Shown piece by piece: positions 1 through 8,074 of a stretch of 64,000 nucleotides of DNA. Below the pieces are notes generated by a model, which saw only the letters and a program-made list of their open reading frames with translations, was not told the DNA's origin and searched no databases. The position numbers were made by a program, and so were the translations under genes. The DNA is taken from assembly GCF_947495725.1 (NCBI RefSeq), contig NZ_CANLZZ010000002.1:1-64000 (forward strand), read 5' to 3'. The number at the start of each line of letters is the position of its first letter. The stretch's first letter is position 1. Source of the DNA: an uncultured Lutibacter sp. (GTDB taxonomy: Bacteria; Bacteroidota; Bacteroidia; Flavobacteriales; Flavobacteriaceae).

Positions 1-15
1 TGACAGATTACAAGT

Positions 16-240
16 GTCATTCTGAGCGGTAGCGAAGAATCTCATGTATTGCTTAGCAGAAGATTCTTCATTTCGTTGCTCTTTATTCAGAATGACAGAT
101 TACAAGTGTCATTCTGAGCGGTAGCGAAGAATCTCATGTATTGCTTAGCAGAAGATTCTTCATTTCGTTTCTCTCCATTCAGAATGACAGTTCGAGTGTC
201 ATTCTGATCAATAGGAAGAATCTCACGTTTTATTGCTAAA
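16..240. repeat. Palindromic repeat array, left part (copies 1, 2 and half of 3)
   Basis: Units begin GTCATTCTGA and end CAGAATGAC, with an inner GAAGAATCTC / AGATTCTTC pair, so each ~81-bp unit is an imperfect inverted repeat. Copies start at 16 and 108 (92-bp period). A third left half at 198-240 stops exactly where the GIY-YIG gene begins. Bases 1-6 (TGACAG) look like the end of a further copy outside the window. Copies 1 and 2 are nearly identical to each other and differ from the copies to the right of the gene (ATGTATTGCTTAGC versus ACGTTTTGATTG in the middle). Confidence 0.9.
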
Positions 241-537
241 CTATATTTCATTGTTTAAAAATTTCCATTCAGCATTAAAACTATTTATTAATTCTTCTTT
301 TTTGTTTCTATTCCAACCTTTGAGTTCTTTTTCTCTTTTAATCGCAAAATTTACATCTTCAAAACGTTCATAATAAATCAAATTAAAGCAATTATATTTT
401 GAAGTAAATGATGATTTTGATGTTTTGTGATATTCTATTCTATCTTTCAAATTATTTGTAACACCAATATATAAAACCGTTTTATTTTTATTTGTTAGAA
501 TATAAACGTAGTAATTATGTGTTCCAATAGTTTTCAT
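241..537 (-). CDS. GIY-YIG nuclease family protein (single-domain, UPF0213/URI type)
   Basis: A 98-residue protein that is one complete GIY-YIG domain. Visible are YYVYIL at the N-terminus, LYIGVT about 15 residues later, an Arg in the following helix (KDRIEYHK), and the C-terminal Glu region IKREKELKGW that carries the metal-binding Glu in this fold. There is no extra DNA-binding domain, as is usual for stand-alone UPF0213 proteins, whose biology is poorly known; a DNA nicking or cleaving role is expected from the fold. The gene sits inside the array: its stop touches a half repeat and its ATG is 16 bp from the next full copy. No promoter box is seen in that 16 bp. The domain looks intact, not decayed. 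A role in spreading or maintaining the repeats is inference. Confidence 0.85.
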   Translation of the reverse strand: MKTIGTHNYYVYILTNKNKTVLYIGVTNNLKDRIEYHKTSKSSFTSKYNCFNLIYYERFEDVNFAIKREKELKGWNRNKKEELINSFNAEWKFLNNEI

Positions 538-553
538 AGCGTTTTATTTAATT

Positions 554-818
554 GTCATTATGAACAATAGTTAAGAATCTCACGTTTTGATTGAAAACAG
601 ATTCTTCATTACGTTGCTCTTCATTCAGAAGGACAGATTTCAATTGTCATTCTGAACAATAGTGAAGAATCTCACGTTTTGATTGAGAACAGATTCTTCA
701 TTACGTTGCTCTTCATTCAGAATGACAAGTTGCGAGTGTCATTCTGATCAATAGTGAAGAATCTCAAGTTTTGATTGGCTAAAGATTCTTCATTCCGTTG
801 CTCTTCATTCAGAATGAC
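554..818. repeat. Palindromic repeat array, right part (copies 4, 5 and 6)
   Basis: Three more units of the same family at 554-634, 646-726 and 738-818, again with an exact 92-bp period. They share the inner variant ACGTTTTGATTG or AAGTTTTGATTG. The last copy runs 10 bp into the 3' end of the LD-carboxypeptidase gene and supplies its stop codon. Each unit could fold into a long hairpin on either strand, so the array may also act as a transcription barrier. Confidence 0.9.
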
Positions 819-1756
819 AATGAAGTGTCTTTTTTTCCAACCTCCAACTCAACCTTCTTCCCTAAAACCAAAGCTCTATTATCATTTAAATGTCCAGCAG
901 GAAAATCAAAAACAACTGGGAATTTTTTTTCTGAAATAATGTCTAAAATAATTTCTTTCGCGTTTTTTCCAAACGGAATGGCGTTATCGTGCATACTAGT
1001 CATTCCACCTACAATTAACCCTTTTAAATTATTGAAATAACCATTTCGTTTAAGGTTCATTAACATTCTGTCTATATGATATAAATACTCATCTAAATCT
1101 TCAATAAATAAAATTTTTCCATCAGTATTAATCGATGTTTTACTTCCTAATAAACTATAAAACATAGATAAATTTCCACCAACTAAAACACCTTCAGCGA
1201 TACCAATTTTGTTTTCTTTGGAAGTAGCTATTTTAAAAGAAAAGGCTTGTCCAAACAAACTAGCTTTTAGAGTATTTTTTGCTTCAACAGTGTTTTTTAA
1301 AATATCTAACGGCATAGTAGCATGTAATGTTTGAAAACCTAAATTATGTAAATGGCTATGTAACACAGTAACATCTGAGTAGCCAATAATCCATTTCGGA
1401 TTCTTTTTAAAATTGTTAAAATCTAATTTATCAATAATTTTAACAGTTCCATAACCGCCACGAGCACACCAAATGGCTTTAATTTTTGGATCATCTAGCA
1501 TTTTCTGAAAATCATTTGCACGTTCTTCATCACTTCCTGCAAACTGATGGTCTTCTAATCCAATTGTTTTTCCAATTTCAACAGTTAACCCCCAACTTTC
1601 AAGTAAATTAATAGCTGGTTTAATGTCTTCTAAACTTATTTTTCTAGCAGTTGAAACAATAGCAACAGTGTCGTTTTTTTGTAAAAAAGTTGGTTGAATC
1701 AATTTTTTTCTTTTTAAATCTAATTGCAAATTACGAAAAGCCATTGAACTATTCAT
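809..1756 (-). CDS. LD-carboxypeptidase (peptidase family S66, LdcA/MccF-like)
   Basis: A serine peptidase expected to remove the terminal D-Ala from peptidoglycan tetrapeptides during wall recycling, in the cytoplasm; MccF-type immunity is the alternative within the family. Family features: [12 protein letters not shown] at the N-terminus, ARGGYG, the nucleophile motif IGYSDVT, the catalytic Glu region [13 protein letters not shown], and the His in [11 protein letters not shown]. The ORF-track start (1792) runs back into the metG leader, so I prefer the Met at 1756 (315 residues) or 1744. The last two codons (Ser, Phe) and the stop lie inside repeat copy 6. Divergent from metG with almost no spacing. 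Confidence 0.85.
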   Translation of the reverse strand: MNSSMAFRNLQLDLKRKKLIQPTFLQKNDTVAIVSTARKISLEDIKPAINLLESWGLTVEIGKTIGLEDHQFAGSDEERANDFQKMLDDPKIKAIWCARGGYGTVKIIDKLDFNNFKKNPKWIIGYSDVTVLHSHLHNLGFQTLHATMPLDILKNTVEAKNTLKASLFGQAFSFKIATSKENKIGIAEGVLVGGNLSMFYSLLGSKTSINTDGKILFIEDLDEYLYHIDRMLMNLKRNGYFNNLKGLIVGGMTSMHDNAIPFGKNAKEIILDIISEKKFPVVFDFPAGHLNDNRALVLGKKVELEVGKKDTSLSF

Positions 1757-1775
1757 TTTTCTAACAAACAATCCG

Positions 1776-1783
1776 TATTTTTG
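1776..1783 (+). promoter_or_regulatory. Putative -7 box of metG (TATTTTTG)
   Basis: An exact match to TAnnTTTG, the Bacteroidota -7 element. Transcription would begin near 1788-1790, after the ORF-track start at 1781, so translation must begin at 1799 or 1805. No TTG lies at the usual 17-21 bp upstream. Confidence 0.4.
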
Positions 1784-1798
1784 CACTTTCAAAATTTT

Positions 1799-3901
1799 AT
1801 GTTGATGAGCAATTCAAAAAGATATACCATTACAGCTGCTTTACCATACACAAATGGACCAGTTCATATTGGGCATTTAGCAGGTGTTTATGTGCCAGCT
1901 GATATTTACGCACGTTATTTAAGAAATACAGGAAACGATGTGCTATACATTTGTGGATCTGACGAGCACGGTGTGCCAATTACTTTAAAGGCGAAGAAGG
2001 AAGGTGTTACGCCACAAGATATTGTAGATAAATACCACGCTATTATTAAGCAATCGTTTAGCGATTTTGGTATTTCTTTTGATAATTATTCTCGTACTTC
2101 AGCAAAAATTCATCACGATACAGCTTCAGAATTCTTTAAAAAATTATACGATGAAGGTAAGTTTATTGAAGAGGCTACAGAACAATTATATGACGAAGAG
2201 GCTAAGCAATTTTTAGCAGATAGATTTGTAATTGGAACTTGTCCAAAATGTGGAAATGAAGAAAGTTATGGAGATCAATGTGAAAACTGTGGAACAAGTC
2301 ATAATGCAACCGATTTAATCAACCCAAAATCTGCAATTACAGGAAACGTACCAACAACCAAATTAACAAAGCACTGGTATTTGCCTTTAGATAAATACGA
2401 AAAATGGCTGCGCGAATGGATTGTTGAAGGTCATAAAAACGATTGGAAAACAAATGTATTAGGTCAAGTAAAATCGTGGTTAGATGATGGTTTAAAACCA
2501 AGAGCTGTTACACGAGATTTAGATTGGGGAATTCCAGTACCAGTTGAAGGTGGAGAAGGAAAAGTGTTATACGTTTGGTTTGATGCGCCTATTGGTTATA
2601 TTTCATCAACAAAAGAATGGGCAGCTCGTGAAGGTAAAGATTGGGAACCATATTGGAAAGATGAAAACACCAAGTTAGTTCACTTTATTGGAAAAGATAA
2701 TATTGTTTTTCATTGCATTATTTTCCCTGCAATGTTAAAAGCTGAAGGAAGTTATATTTTACCTGAAAACGTACCTGCAAACGAGTTTTTAAATTTAGAA
2801 GGAAATAAAATTTCAACCTCTAAAAACTGGGCAGTTTGGTTACACGAATATTTAGAAGATTTTCCAGGAAAGCAAGATGTATTACGTTATGCTTTAACGG
2901 CAAATGCACCTGAAACTAAGGATAACGACTTTACATGGAAAGATTACCAAGCTAGAAATAACAACGAGTTGGTTGCCATTTTTGGCAACTTTATTAATAG
3001 AGTAGTTGTACTTACAAATAAATATTATGAAGGTATAATTCCAGAACCTAATGAGTTTTCTGATGTTGATGAAGAAACACTAGAAAAACTTCAAAAATAT
3101 CCTGGCATTATAGCAAATTCTATTGAGCGTTACCGTTTTAGAGAAGCATCGCAAGAATTAATGAATTTAGCGCGTTTAGGAAATAAATATTTAGCTGATG
3201 AAGAACCTTGGAAACAAGTAAAAACGGATCCAGAACGTGTAAAAACAATTATGTATGTAGCACTGCAAATAGCTGCGGGATTATCGGTTGTTGCAGAGCC
3301 ATTTTTGCCTTTTTCCGCTGAAAAATTAAAACAGATTCTTCGCCTTGCTCAGAATGACAATCAAGATGTCATTTTGAACGATAGTGAAAAATCTCTTACT
3401 TGGAATGATGTTGAAGAAAAAGAAGTGTTAATTGAAGCAAATCATAAAATTGGTAAAGCTGAATTATTATTCGCTAAAATTGAAGATGCTGAAATTCAAG
3501 CGCAATTAGATAAATTAGAGGCAACAAAATTAGCTAACGAAGCAGAAAATAAAGTGGTAGAGCCACAAAAAGACACCATCGAATTTGATGATTTCACCAA
3601 ATTAGATATGCGTGTTGGAACTATTATTGAAGCTGTAAAAGTACCAAAAACAAAAAAGTTATTGCAACTTAAAGTTGATGTTGGTATTGATACACGCACT
3701 ATAGTTTCTGGTATTGCAGAAAGCTTTAAACCAGAAGATATTATTGGTCAAAAAGTAACTGTTTTAGTGAATTTAGCACCAAGAAAATTACGTGGAGTTG
3801 AAAGTCAAGGTATGATTTTAATGACTGATACTCCCGATGGAAAATTGGCATTTATTGAGCCAGGAAACGATTCTGTAAAAAATGGTGAACAGGTGAGTTA
3901 A
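1799..3901 (+). CDS. metG: Methionine--tRNA ligase
   Basis: Charges tRNA-Met in the cytoplasm. Seen in order: class I signature HIGH at residues 23-26, a zinc knuckle CPKCG...CENCG near 150-170, the KMSKS equivalent KISTSKNW near 336, a helical anticodon-binding domain to about 510, and a C-terminal EMAPII-like tRNA-binding domain ([11 protein letters not shown]...GRKL-type region) from about 598. At 700 residues it matches the long form with the C-terminal dimer domain. Start: ATG 1799 (MLMSNSKR) or the in-frame ATG at 1805; the track start at 1781 lies inside the predicted promoter. Oddity: codons 3333-3395 are an in-frame copy of the palindromic repeat found at the start of the window, placed in the linker after the anticodon domain. 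Confidence 0.97.
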   Translation: MLMSNSKRYTITAALPYTNGPVHIGHLAGVYVPADIYARYLRNTGNDVLYICGSDEHGVPITLKAKKEGVTPQDIVDKYHAIIKQSFSDFGISFDNYSRTSAKIHHDTASEFFKKLYDEGKFIEEATEQLYDEEAKQFLADRFVIGTCPKCGNEESYGDQCENCGTSHNATDLINPKSAITGNVPTTKLTKHWYLPLDKYEKWLREWIVEGHKNDWKTNVLGQVKSWLDDGLKPRAVTRDLDWGIPVPVEGGEGKVLYVWFDAPIGYISSTKEWAAREGKDWEPYWKDENTKLVHFIGKDNIVFHCIIFPAMLKAEGSYILPENVPANEFLNLEGNKISTSKNWAVWLHEYLEDFPGKQDVLRYALTANAPETKDNDFTWKDYQARNNNELVAIFGNFINRVVVLTNKYYEGIIPEPNEFSDVDEETLEKLQKYPGIIANSIERYRFREASQELMNLARLGNKYLADEEPWKQVKTDPERVKTIMYVALQIAAGLSVVAEPFLPFSAEKLKQILRLAQNDNQDVILNDSEKSLTWNDVEEKEVLIEANHKIGKAELLFAKIEDAEIQAQLDKLEATKLANEAENKVVEPQKDTIEFDDFTKLDMRVGTIIEAVKVPKTKKLLQLKVDVGIDTRTIVSGIAESFKPEDIIGQKVTVLVNLAPRKLRGVESQGMILMTDTPDGKLAFIEPGNDSVKNGEQVS
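3333..3395. repeat. Palindromic repeat fragment inside metG (63 bp, in frame)
   Basis: The DNA reads AGATTCTTC...CAGAATGACA, an 8-base spacer, then TGTCATTTTGAAC...AAAATCTC. This is the right arm followed by the left arm of the array units, i.e. the same order as a junction between two tandem copies at 1-818. The 63 bp equal 21 codons without a stop, and encode [20 protein letters not shown]. Confidence 0.85.
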
Positions 3902-3921
3902 AGTTTTAAATGCAAAAATAA

Positions 3922-5427
3922 ATGATAAAAAAAAGTTTAATGAGTTTAATGTTAATATTTGCATTAAACTCATATTCACAAAAAGAAATAGCCATATTTG
4001 AAAATAGTCTTTTAGAATCGTCATCTTCATTAAAGGATGTAATCCCAATTGTTAATGATAAAACTGGTGATATAGCACTTTTTCTAATGGATGCTACTAA
4101 AGTTTATGGTTATTTGTTAAATGATGAATTTAAACTAGTAAAAAGTCTTTCCTCAGATGATAAAAATCGGAAATACAAAGTTTTAATTGGCAAGGGTATT
4201 TCAGATAATAATGATTATAGAATTTATTTTACAAACAATAGGGAAAATAAATTTGCTTCTGTAAAATTTTCATTTGACACAAAAAATATTGATTATAAAG
4301 AGTTTGAATTAACTTCTAAAAAAGAAATGTTGGTTCAAACAGTAACTTTTAATAATCAGTTCTATTTGATTTCCATTCTTAAAAATACTTCCAAATTAAA
4401 TGTGTATAAATTTGATGTTGATGGGAATTACACTAGAACAGAATTGGACTTCACTTCAAACAATTTTATTAATCGATACGATAAAAACACTTCAATATTT
4501 AGTTTAATTACTGAAGGTACGGGAGCATATGGTTTTAAGAAAATGATTAATTTAAAAAAAATTAATGGAAATATCCCTAATTCTATCGAAGTAACTTCAG
4601 AATTATCAAAACTATATTTAAGAGATAACAAGGTGGTATTTACATTTGATGAGAATAAACAATTTACACAAATACTAACCATAAATTTAAATACTTTTGA
4701 AAAAAAGGTAGAACATATAGAAAAACCAAGCTTTAAAAGTGATCTTGAAAAGCCGGTTGAAAGAACAATCATCAGCGATGGAATTTCAAAATCAACCAAT
4801 TCTTATTTAAATGGTGATAACTTATTTATAATCAGTTCTACCCATAACGATTTTTCTTTTGCAGTTAAAAATTTTAATACTCACCAAATGATTAAAGAGT
4901 ATACGGTTTCTAATAACGATTCAATTACTTTTAAAAATACACCAATCATTCAAGAAGGCGGGACTTTTGAAAAATATCGAGAAATGGAGAAAACTAAAAA
5001 GTTTTTAAGAAAAATTACAAGTGGAGATATTGGAGTTTCTGTTTACAGAAAAAACAATACATTTCAAGTAACTTTAGGAGGAAAAAAAGATATCAAAAGA
5101 AGTAGTGGTATGATGATGCCCATGGGAGGTTTTGGAATGCCTATAGCATCTGTGGGCTCGGTATCAGTTTTTTTTAGTCCTACATATTTTGCTTATAATT
5201 CTTATACAGCTACAAAATCAACGCATATAAAAGGGTTATTTGATTTAAATTTTAATCATATTAAAGGTGAGATTGAAATGAATGCTTTTGACAAAATAAA
5301 CAATTTTGAAGAAAAAGAACATGTTTCTAATAATGGTGAAACTGTTTTTAGTTATAAGGATTACTTTATATTAGGAAATTACATAACCAAAGATAAAACA
5401 TACATTTTACGTAAGTTTACTGATTAA
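3922..5427 (+). CDS. Secreted protein of unknown function (501 aa)
   Basis: I do not recognise this family. An N-terminal signal peptide is clear (MIKKSLMSLMLIFALNSYSQ, cleavage likely before QKE); no lipobox Cys, so it is probably periplasmic or exported. The body is made of short alternating strand-like segments rich in Asn, Lys and Thr, with repeated phrases such as FKLVKSL and FNNQFYLISIL, which would suit a beta-propeller, though I cannot count blades. Near residue 393 is an unusual SSGMMMPMGGFGMPIASVGS patch, Met and Gly rich and more hydrophobic than the rest. It starts 20 bp after metG, so it may be read through from metG. No functional link to metG is implied. Confidence 0.75.
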   Translation: MIKKSLMSLMLIFALNSYSQKEIAIFENSLLESSSSLKDVIPIVNDKTGDIALFLMDATKVYGYLLNDEFKLVKSLSSDDKNRKYKVLIGKGISDNNDYRIYFTNNRENKFASVKFSFDTKNIDYKEFELTSKKEMLVQTVTFNNQFYLISILKNTSKLNVYKFDVDGNYTRTELDFTSNNFINRYDKNTSIFSLITEGTGAYGFKKMINLKKINGNIPNSIEVTSELSKLYLRDNKVVFTFDENKQFTQILTINLNTFEKKVEHIEKPSFKSDLEKPVERTIISDGISKSTNSYLNGDNLFIISSTHNDFSFAVKNFNTHQMIKEYTVSNNDSITFKNTPIIQEGGTFEKYREMEKTKKFLRKITSGDIGVSVYRKNNTFQVTLGGKKDIKRSSGMMMPMGGFGMPIASVGSVSVFFSPTYFAYNSYTATKSTHIKGLFDLNFNHIKGEIEMNAFDKINNFEEKEHVSNNGETVFSYKDYFILGNYITKDKTYILRKFTD

Positions 5428-5501
5428 ATAATTTGTTAAACGCGAGCAATTAAATTCTAAACTGTGCTAGAAATAGGATGTAAACACAATTAACTATACA
5501 T

Positions 5502-5534
5502 AAAAAAACCTAAATTTTTTTTTAGTTTTTTTTT
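5502..5534. terminator. Weak bidirectional terminator-like hairpin
   Basis: AAAAAAACCTAAA and TTTAGTTTTTTTTT can pair with one bulge, between the converging 501-aa and glycosidase-like genes. The stem is nearly all A-T, so confidence is low. Confidence 0.35.
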
Positions 5535-5560
5535 AAAATTCTATAAAGGTAATCACTATT

Positions 5561-7987
5561 TTATTCTGCTTGCAACTTAGAAAACCCAATAATTAATTTA
5601 CCTTTTTTGGTTTTCCCCAATAATTTACAAGCAAAGTTTTTTGATGTAATACCATTTCCTAAGCCGTTAAATTCAACTAATAAATTTGCGCCTTTTTTCT
5701 TAGTTTTAACAGCTTTACAACCGCGTCCGTAATCAACTTCTTCTGCAGCTCCAAAACGTAGACTTTTAATGTCTAAATCTTTTTGAGCATCAAAACCATT
5801 TTCAGAAAGAATTAAAATTTTAATAGATTTTGTATTCTTAGTAACTGGTTTTTTATTCAACATTTTTAAACGTTTATGAACTGTAAGTGGCATCACTATG
5901 TTTTTAGAACTGTGCTTGTCTTTTGCTAAATCATCAGCTTTTGGAACATCAATAACGGCCAATGATAAATGAGTTGCACGTCCAAATTTATCGGTTAAAA
6001 CATGTGGACGTTCTAATTTGTACCAGTGTGTTTGCGTTCCATCTTCATAAAACGTATTATTAGGTGTATAGGCTGTTCCTGGATTAAATTTCCAGTAAAT
6101 TCCATCTGGTGAACGTAAATAGATAGCTCGGTAATCTATAAACGCGTTAATCATCATATGAAACTGAATTTCATCTTTCCAAAGTACTGGATCTTCAAAA
6201 TTTGAATTTCTATACTTTTCTGGAATTATAGAATTTCCTTGCAAAGGAGCTGTCATTATTTTATAGATTCCTAAAGGGTTTGTTCCTTCGCTAAGCATCA
6301 TTGCACCTCCTTTGGTTACAAACAAAAAACGGCCATCATCTAATTGAACACCTGATAGATTTCTTTCAAAACGATAAAAACGTTCTGGTTTTTCTAAAGT
6401 TGTATTTGTATCAACTTGCATAATTCCTAATCGTTTCCATGGTCCATTCATAGATTTTGATGAAAACAAAGTTGGTTCCCAATTAATAAGAGAATACATT
6501 AAATAAGTTCCATTATTTAAAATAATGATATCAGGATTATGACCAAGTCCATTATTGAATTCATAGGCAATATCTTTTTCAACTATATAAGGTCCTTCTG
6601 GTTTTTCTGAAACTGCATGAGTAACTGTTGACCTTGGCCATTCCCAATGACCTTTTGTTGCATTTGCAGGCCAACGCGTTACATTCATATGAAATTTTCC
6701 ATCCGTATCTTTTACTGGGCGTCCTCCCCAATAACTCCATTCAGGATCTTCAATTCCATTTTCAGCATCACGAGGTAAAACACCATTGGCTCCCCAAACA
6801 TTTGAAGTCAGTTTTTTATGAATTGACATTGGTAAAATTAAATCGCTAAATGATGCTCCCGAGACCATTTTCACTTTTGCTTTTAATGGTTTTGATGCTA
6901 TACTTTTATTTCCGCTAAAATCTTCGGCAAAAACTACATAGGTGTTTTTAATATCTTTAGAAGGCGTAAAATCTAAATAAAAGTTTCTGGTAATGTTGTG
7001 TGCAATTTCTTGTAAATTATTTCCATACTCATCACCTCTGTAAATCGAATAATTTTTAACATCCTTATCTATACTTTTTTCCCAATAAATTTTAATTTCA
7101 GAATCATATATTTCGGCTTTTAAATTGGTTGGAGGAGCAGGAGCAATAGTATCTTTTTTAGCAATGCTTATTTTGTTAGAAGCACCAGATTCTAATTGAT
7201 TAAATCGTGTAACAACATATGTGTATTTTACGCCGTTAATTAAAGTAGTATCTAAAAAGTTTTTTTCTAAAGTTTCTCCAAGCTTTTCATAAGGTTGCTT
7301 TTCATTAAATTGTCGGTATATGTAAAATGTACTATGTTCATTGGCTAAATTATCTTTCCAAGTTAAATTAATACCATCGTTTTGTACTTCAGCAGAAATA
7401 TTTGGTCCAGTTTTATTGTTGTCAACAACACTAATATTTACATAATGTAAAAATACTTTAATTTCATCTTCGCTATAAAATGTAGCTCTAACAAAAGGTA
7501 AACCAGCTTTAGCATCTTCTTCAGTAACATTATAAGTTCCTTTAAAATGTTCTACAACTTTATCAGAGCCAATTAACTTTACCTTTTCGGCAACAATATG
7601 TTCATTTTTTCCAAAGACAAGACTTAACGATATACTTCCGCTACTTATGTATTCTAAATCTGCTCCAAAACTCCAGTTAATAATATCTCCAGCTTTTGGG
7701 TTTTGATAATCTGGATTTGTATCTAAAATTTTAGATTCTGCAATTCCAATGTCGTTAATGCTAAACATAGTTCCATAATGCAATCCCATTTTATACTCTC
7801 CAAGTCCTTTTACATTATACGTTTTCCAAAATGGAGATTGTTTAGACTGACGCCAATTACCACGAACAGCTTCAAAATCGCCATCATTTACATTTGCGTG
7901 TGGAGCATTATCTCCAAGAAGTATAATTTGAGAGAATGAATTTGTACTAAAAAAGCAAAATAATATTATAACAATTAAATTTTTCAT
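5561..7987 (-). CDS. Secreted multidomain GH43-like (five-bladed propeller) protein with two fibronectin III domains
   Basis: A probable polysaccharide-active enzyme or binding protein. Signal peptide at 1-20 (MKNLIVIILFCFFSTNSFSQ). Residues ~20-185 resemble a jelly-roll carbohydrate-binding module. Two fibronectin type III domains follow (~190-275, with INLTWKDN; ~283-370, with IKIYWEKS). From ~380 to 690 is a propeller like families GH43/GH117: acidic motifs EDPEWSYWGGRPVKD, GLGHNPDIIILNNGTYLMYS and NSNFEDPVLWKD occur at the expected spacing. The C-terminal ~100 residues (DLDIKSLRFGAAEEV...) look like a small beta-sandwich appended to many flavobacterial secreted hydrolases. Substrate is unknown. 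No SusC/SusD pair, sulfatase or other CAZyme is adjacent, so it is not in a visible polysaccharide-utilisation locus. Confidence 0.7.
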   Translation of the reverse strand: MKNLIVIILFCFFSTNSFSQIILLGDNAPHANVNDGDFEAVRGNWRQSKQSPFWKTYNVKGLGEYKMGLHYGTMFSINDIGIAESKILDTNPDYQNPKAGDIINWSFGADLEYISSGSISLSLVFGKNEHIVAEKVKLIGSDKVVEHFKGTYNVTEEDAKAGLPFVRATFYSEDEIKVFLHYVNISVVDNNKTGPNISAEVQNDGINLTWKDNLANEHSTFYIYRQFNEKQPYEKLGETLEKNFLDTTLINGVKYTYVVTRFNQLESGASNKISIAKKDTIAPAPPTNLKAEIYDSEIKIYWEKSIDKDVKNYSIYRGDEYGNNLQEIAHNITRNFYLDFTPSKDIKNTYVVFAEDFSGNKSIASKPLKAKVKMVSGASFSDLILPMSIHKKLTSNVWGANGVLPRDAENGIEDPEWSYWGGRPVKDTDGKFHMNVTRWPANATKGHWEWPRSTVTHAVSEKPEGPYIVEKDIAYEFNNGLGHNPDIIILNNGTYLMYSLINWEPTLFSSKSMNGPWKRLGIMQVDTNTTLEKPERFYRFERNLSGVQLDDGRFLFVTKGGAMMLSEGTNPLGIYKIMTAPLQGNSIIPEKYRNSNFEDPVLWKDEIQFHMMINAFIDYRAIYLRSPDGIYWKFNPGTAYTPNNTFYEDGTQTHWYKLERPHVLTDKFGRATHLSLAVIDVPKADDLAKDKHSSKNIVMPLTVHKRLKMLNKKPVTKNTKSIKILILSENGFDAQKDLDIKSLRFGAAEEVDYGRGCKAVKTKKKGANLLVEFNGLGNGITSKNFACKLLGKTKKGKLIIGFSKLQAE

Positions 7988-8044
7988 ATAAAAATTTTAG
8001 AATAAGACACTTCAAATTTACAGTAAACATTCAATTTGAAAGTT

Positions 8045-8052
8045 TAAATTTG
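8045..8052 (+). promoter_or_regulatory. Putative -7 box of tex (TAAATTTG)
   Basis: Matches TAnnTTTG, 23 bp before the tex ATG. A mirror-image CAAATTTA at 8013-8020 would serve the divergent glycosidase-like gene on the other strand. Neither has a well-spaced upstream TTG. Confidence 0.35.
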
Positions 8053-8074
8053 TAAAAAATAAGCTTACCAACAA

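Noticed and set aside
1-818. CRISPR array
   Set aside because: The periodic units are palindromes of ~81 bp with 11-bp, similar spacers; no short repeats with unique ~30-bp spacers and no cas genes.
798-1040. 80-aa plus-strand ORF
   Set aside because: Antisense to the LD-carboxypeptidase gene, low complexity, no domain.
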